Shown here piece after piece: positions 58,430-64,000 of a DNA stretch of 64,000 bases. The DNA is from Cristatella mucedo (Eukaryota > Bryozoa > Phylactolaemata > Cristatellidae), in assembly GCA_009760855.2 (NCBI GenBank), contig WPIO01000010.1, forward strand, positions 6,640,001-6,704,000, read 5' to 3'. Made by a program: the position numbers and the translations under genes. The notes beneath the pieces were generated by a model, which had not been told where the DNA came from, searched no databases, and saw only the letters and a program-made list of their open reading frames with translations. How positions within the stretch are numbered: the first letter of the stretch is position 1; every line of letters starts with the position of its first letter.

Positions 58430-58585
58430 TTTATATAGCGGTAGAAGAGTTTTAACGGCTAATGCCACAGCTTGCAGTTGGAAATAAAAGATTAGTACCC
58501 ACTCTAGGATTCGAACCCAACAGACCAGTTTCAGATGAGCTGGTCTACTGCAAGCTTGAGTAACAGTAGCCTGTAAGTATTTCAG
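58430..58585 (-). mobile_element. tRNA-derived SINE, family III (downstream of copy D)
   Basis: This is the ortholog in unit D. Its presence in three units shows insertion before they duplicated. Confidence 0.55.
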
Positions 58586-58589
58586 ACAG

Positions 58590-60410
58590 ATTGAGCAAGA
58601 AAAGGGTGCGGCTTACAATGGACTTACCAGATAAAGAGTCATTGCATTACCCAGTCATCAGAACCTATATCTGTCTTTAAGCAAAGCATGGAAAAGTGAG
58701 CAGCAATCCTAGGCGTGACTGATTTCCACAGCTAAAATTGAGGCCGAGTATACGTTTTCCTAGTGGACAGGTATAGTTTAGTCAGCATACAGAAATAACC
58801 CAGCTCGTCTATTTCTTTTTCAAGTTTTACTCGGTAGATAAAGAAAATGGGTCAATTAGACGTTGCATTAAAGTGATCCGAGGGCCAAAAGCTATTCTCG
58901 GACATAAAACAGTGATTAAAGTGAATAATTAGGGGTCAGAACGTTTTTCGTAAGACAGGAAATCCCAAGCAGTGCACATGTGTGCAGTGAAAGCGGATGA
59001 TTACTATCTGTTGGAAACGCCACAGATTGGTGAGAAACGCAAACGGCATCAGAGTATTTTGCTTCAGTGAGTTTGATATTAAGCTTTGTAGTGCTACCTA
59101 TGACATAGGAGAGCGCCTAAAATCCAACAGAAATATCATATTCTTTTATTTTTTCAAGAAGGACCGCACTTGCTTAAGAGCAGTAAAACCTTATCGGTAT
59201 TTGTACGAAAAAAGGGGGAGACGTATCTTCGCGAAAAATTTATTTTTTGAGAAAAGAATTGCCAATTCTCAATTACTCATATTGCAATCCACGAAGGATT
59301 AGTGACAAGTGAAACAAAGTAGTCTTTCATTGGCACTGCAGTACGGTATTAACATGAAACTAAAGGCTTTTCTACAATACTAGAGTAATTTAATAGTATT
59401 ATTAATAATTGTGAAAATAATAATAATGCGCCATTTTAAAGAGCCCTGGAATAGCTAGATCTCCATCCAAACGCTTAGTACTTTCTTTTAATCGAAATCA
59501 ATTCAATTTGTAACTCATTAACGTTTTTTAAATGGTAGTGTTTATATTCGGTACTTCATAGAAGCGTCTGCTGAGGATATCTGATCTCAGGTTAGTTTTT
59601 TCAGTTAGTAGCACCAAAGAAATGCTGTTCCCACATCATGAGCAGACCTAAAACACAGACTTGGCGTTCGGACGTGCATAGGTACTGTGCTGATTTCATC
59701 CGACTTGCTGAGGAACTCATAAAAGAAAGACTCGCACAGTCATGTCAACCTCTGCAAATCTTTCCATTGAGCCACTATCTGCTGTTTTACTCATTCTAAG
59801 AAAACTTTAGCAAGCGTATTGTACATAAATACTGATTATTTTGGGAAGTGTATGCGAAATTAAGTGCTATTCAGCCCCCTAAATTTTGAACACATTCAAA
59901 AAAGAGACACTGGAATGACGCGAATTCAATACAGGTGGCGATTGAATTCAGAACTGTCTTTGTGCCAGATTTATTCAGATATGTGGCAAAAACATGGTCA
60001 AAAACAGAGTCAAAATTAGTCGGCTAATAAACGGCAAGACGACTAAAAGCCTAGGAGCTGGTGATTAGTGACCAAATTGGTTGGGTAAGGAGAACGGATA
60101 GGCAGACTGCTGGTGAAAGTGAATATTGCGGCCTCTTGGTCCATCAGAGGATTTAAAAGTCTATTCTAGCTCTGAATGGGGAGCCAGAGAAACAGATATA
60201 ACAGTAGTCTAATATGGCAGGTATGCTGCTGACCGTGGTGAACTAGACACAAGCTGCAGCCTTTGCAGTTGCATACCAGCTGTAGACGACTAAGGGCAGA
60301 AAGTCTGTGATTAAGGGAATTTCAATGGATTTCAGCCTGAATGAGTCGGCACAACCGTATGATCTAGCTTGGCTGTCGTACTGTTCTATTAAAAGGCGCA
60401 GTTTGACAAT
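58590..60410. other. Intergenic DNA in unit D, nothing recognised
   Basis: Counterpart of 12,606-14,430. No gene seen. Confidence 0.55.
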
Positions 60411-60413
60411 TGT

Positions 60414-61480
60414 TCTCAGCTGAAAGCAAGCCGACTTAATGATTGGAACAAATTTTATGATTGAATGACAAGACATTGTGAGCAGTCTACTCTCTTGTGG
60501 AAAACGTTGCTGAATTAAAGCTGTTAGAACCCAGTGTGAGGTATAACATTTTGAGGCTGGCAATAAGACTGGGAAAGCTAATAGTTTGGTCCTCAAGAGT
60601 AAAGTGTTTAAGTAAAATTCAAAAATTATACTTGCAAGAGCATGTACGTCACCATTTCACATTATTCTAACAATAAAATTGACTGAAATGAATTTTGATC
60701 AGCATCACGACGCAAGTCGACAGTGCCGGGCCTCGTGATGCATACTGTTCTAAATTATTGCTGCTGAACCGCTGCGGAACTAATTGAGGAGTAAAGCACA
60801 AAATTTCACCTTCGCCTTTTGTATCACTGTTCGTTTTTGCAGCCATGACTGATCACGCGAGTACAGATGAATGTTGAATCGCTGCCCACAGCTGGACGTT
60901 GCTATGTAAGTGAGTCCGTCCAGACATAAGTAAACACAAATCACCAACGTAACGCTTACATTGTACTCGTAGCGATATTCTCTTTATTTGGGCTACAAAA
61001 TGAAGGGCCGGTTACCAAGAAATCAGTTACAGATATATCTTGGCAAGGTTCTAAGACTAGCATTCTAGGACTAGTATATATACAGCATCAGTTGATTTGA
61101 TCTAGTGGTTAGGGTGCTCGCCCCGACCAAGATCTGGCTGAGGTCTTGGGCTCCAGCCCCAAGGCATATGTGAAGCATCTGACTATACATTAAGTTCGAT
61201 TAGAGTGCTATACAAAAGAATTATATTTATTGTATCATTTGGGCCTGGTTTCACCCCTGGCACTCCATGCAGCGTTAGGTGAGCCGTGTATCTAACTCGT
61301 CTTTATTCCCACATCTTTGGTGGCACTTACTTGTCAAAGTTGGATAGTTTGATGTCATGCTGTGATTGTGGGTGAAGTTGGACGAAGCAATTGAGCTGGA
61401 AATAAATTCAAAACGACGTTGCTGAGAGAAATAAAGCGAATTGCTCAAGATACAAATCAAGGCAACCTTTAAAAGCTCAC
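60414..61480. other. D-specific insertion 1
   Basis: About 1.07 kb with no match in A (after about 14,442) or C. It includes a family I SINE at 61,085. The rest is unrecognised. Confidence 0.65.
61085..61235 (+). mobile_element. tRNA-derived SINE, family I (D-specific insertion 1)
   Basis: It has an A box TCTAGTGGTTAGGGTGCTCG, core GACCAAGATCTGGCTGAGGTC, a B-box region GGGCTCCAGCC, and a 3' end GAGTGCTATACAAAAGAATT. It lies in an insertion absent from A and C. Confidence 0.65.
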
Positions 61481-61538
61481 ACTACCCGATTAGCAAATAC
61501 AATAGTAAATTATGTATGCCTATTTTTACCTGAAATAA

Positions 61539-62345
61539 CGCCGCATTGCTGAAGTCTCCTAGAAGCATAGGCATAATTTATCTTTTTCAATTTACAAAGC
61601 CCATTTATACGTTTAAAGCTTGTCCATTCATACGCTCAAGCCCTTGAGGAATAAATTGATTGCAACCTGTTGAATTTTGGCTGGATCAGGTATTTTATTG
61701 ACCCATGCGATTGTTATTTACTGTTTACATTGCCGAGCTGGTTTGGTCCAGTGGTTAAGGTGATCGCCCCGACCAAGGTCTGGCTGAGGTCGTGGGCTCG
61801 AGGCCGAGGCATGTGTAAAGCGCCTGAATAAAGATTAAGTTCTTTTGGGGCGCTATACGAACGAATTACTTAAATTAACTATTAATTATAATTACATTTA
61901 GGTAATTATTTGTATACTGTAATAGTATTCGTTCATTCATATTACTCCTTGAGAAAACCGAGTATGTTCCAACCCAATTTACATATTTTAGAAAAAATCA
62001 CACAAATCATTTGGCGAATTACAACAGTACATTGTAAGCAACCTTAGCAGCATTAAAGAAAATTAACCTTGGACGAAGCAAATTCTTGATATACGGAACA
62101 GAAGTTTTTACCATCAATTTTTTTATATCATCAAGTCAGCGCATCTAGTGAAGTAAGCCAATTGTGATTTCAAGGCTTTGCGATGATGCATCTCTAAAAT
62201 ATTGGAATTTGGGTATAGGCAAATTTCGATAACTTGATTAGGAAAAATTCAGTGCTACGATTCCTTGACTGATTGGAAAAGATCTATAATACGTAGGCCG
62301 AAGTAATAGAATTAGCGGACCAAACAACTAGTGACGAAATCTTAA
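61539..62345. other. D-specific insertion 2
   Basis: About 0.8 kb with no match in A or C between the GAAATAA and TATGCTT sequences that are adjacent there. It includes a second family I SINE at 61,735. Confidence 0.65.
61735..61872 (+). mobile_element. tRNA-derived SINE, family I (D-specific insertion 2)
   Basis: It has an A box GTCCAGTGGTTAAGGTGATC, core GACCAAGGTCTGGCTGAGGTC, GTGGGCTCGAGGCC and TGTGTAAAGCGCCTGAATAA. It is the cleanest copy of the family here. Confidence 0.7.
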
Positions 62346-62875
62346 GGCCGGTATGCTTTTTTCATGGGAAACCAGAGCATGTTGTTTGGAAATGGTTCTT
62401 TATGGAAACTAAACATTTACGAATGACAAGCTTAGCTCTTTGGCGAGTTTTGTGTCAATTTATTGATTTATACTCACCAAAATTCCTGCGAGTAGTGAGT
62501 GTATTAACTCAGTCTATGCCGTCACTGAGAAATAGACCACCGTGGTTCTGGCATCCTTGTTTAAGCTGGCTAACATTTCTGCAATGGTACGTGGTTGAAA
62601 GTAGGAACACTTGAGCTTCGAGCTAAATTGCTCTTTTATAGGAGCTTACCATGCAAACAAGAACAGTGATTTTCATGCAGACGCTATTGAAGATATTCTA
62701 ACCCAGCCCACTTGAAGGTTTATGTTTTGAAACTTTTGTGTGACCCTAGGTTTTCCATTAACTAATAACTTAGTTTTACCTTCATTCGATTTAAGAAAGG
62801 TTGCTTTTATCCAACAGAGATTTTCAGCAATATATTCTGCATAGGAAATGCGATATTTTGCCGTGCATAAGGCAG

Positions 62876-62996
<121 letters not shown>

Positions 62997-62999
62997 AAA

Positions 63000-64000
63000 A
63001 GCAGAGTTACAGTTGTGACATCCATTCACAAATTTTAAGCTTATATTGTGCTTTAGGATTTAATCAGCAAGTGTAAATTCTGAAAAGAAGTTGACCTAAA
63101 ATTGATTCCTTGAACACACTTTACCTCAAAGTCTCTCCGCATGAGCAGGGCTCTCATCGTTCTCCCACTGAGATACGACCCTAACCATTGGGATCAACTA
63201 CCGACGCTGCTCCCTGAGCTGGAGGGCCTGGTCAATGGTATCATTTCTACGGTCTTAACTAAGCTTTAATCGAGGGAAAACTCTGATCTCTCAACTCCAA
63301 TCATAAAGCGACATTGCTGGAACTAATAGGTTGACACCTAAGCGGCTTCTTTCCTTCATTTTCTTGGGCTCTCAATATCACATGTGCTCGCCTTTTACCT
63401 ATTCGCTTCCTGCAGTATCTTCTTCAGTAGCTACCCTAGCTCATTTAGTCAATTCATACCTATCTATATTCGGTCAATCTATATCTGCTGCATACGCAGA
63501 GACGGCCGAGAAGAAACCGTTTGCCAATTTGCAAAGCACCTGTCAGAGAGACCGATGCTGGCTAGAACCGTCTGGCTGCTGGCGACAAATTACAAGTGTT
63601 ATTCAGAGCCCACAAGTGAGCGCTAGAGCGGAACAGGTCGTTTGATGCGAGATTGATATGCATCAGTGAATCGATCTGAAATAGCGACTCTATATGCCCG
63701 TTGAATGTATCTCTGAGGCGCGCCTTAAATATGTGCTGCTGCAATGTGTGGCTTATGCCTTAATGCGGAGCTACTCCCTACAGATTCAGCGATATGTTAT
63801 TATAGTGGTCCCTTTAGCAAATCACTGAAAGAGAATCAATGACAAAGAGTTAATGATATCACGGTATCAAGCATGCAAAGGCCAATAATAATCATGCTTA
63901 GGCTAGCGGGTTAAGCAAACGTTAGGACCTACCTTTATCAGATCTCCTTACTTTTCCAGTGTGCCCTTGAATTATTGGCTCGTCAAAATAGAAGCATCAA
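63000..64000. other. Intergenic DNA in unit D to window end, nothing recognised
   Basis: It aligns with 15,190-16,240 (A), less one half of the 250-bp direct repeat. No gene. Confidence 0.55.

Noticed and set aside
60243-60596. 117-codon reverse-strand ORF
   Set aside because: It crosses the edge of a D-specific insertion, has no recognised domain and no counterpart in A or C.
61735-61872. Functional tRNA gene
   Set aside because: Head is tRNA-like but the 3' part is the SINE body seen in other copies; no cloverleaf.

Overview
The window looks like metazoan nuclear DNA, most likely from a marine invertebrate. It has long introns with GT-AG splice sites, CR1/L2-like LINE fragments, tRNA-derived SINEs, foldback and MITE elements, and long (CT)n, (GT)n and (AT)n microsatellites. 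I see no bacterial, organellar or viral genes. I cannot name the species.

The only gene family I can support is a small CD225/dispanin (IFITM-like) two-pass membrane protein with two coding exons joined in phase 0. Exon 1 (75 codons) encodes a Pro/Gln/Tyr-rich N-terminus with a PPxY motif. Exon 2 encodes a second PPxY, the CD225 domain and a Tyr/Gly repeat tail. The window holds three complete copies and one orphan exon 1: copy A (1896-2120 + 8040-8435), copy B (22846-23070 only), copy C (28261-28485 + 34760-35155) and copy D (49500-49724 + 54135-54557). A and C encode 206 residues and D encodes 215.

Layout: bases 1-25,484 are repeated, nearly base for base apart from indels and microsatellite lengths, at 26,371-52,200. 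Each 26-kb block holds two older, more diverged paralogous units, A then B and C then D. B is cut short inside its intron at about 25,484 by a deletion of roughly 16 kb relative to full units, with a reverse-oriented SINE at the breakpoint. The upstream region of C begins again at about 25,715. In A and C a foldback-like element carrying a degenerate (CCCTAAA)n array and a truncated LINE has split the 5' region of the gene. D and B have this region uninterrupted. D continues to the window end, matching A up to about 16,240 and C up to about 42,820, with two insertions of its own.

Between the genes, about 13 kb per unit contains degenerate mobile elements, microsatellites and otherwise unrecognised AT-rich DNA. 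One GC-rich, promoter-like island per complete unit lies about 3.3-4 kb upstream of the next exon 1. How the genes work together is inference: this is a young tandem array of membrane proteins whose copies differ at the cysteine site next to TM1, in tail length and in 5' architecture. All splice junctions share one phase, so first exons could be exchanged between copies. A false duplication in the assembly must be excluded before the block duplication is taken as biological.
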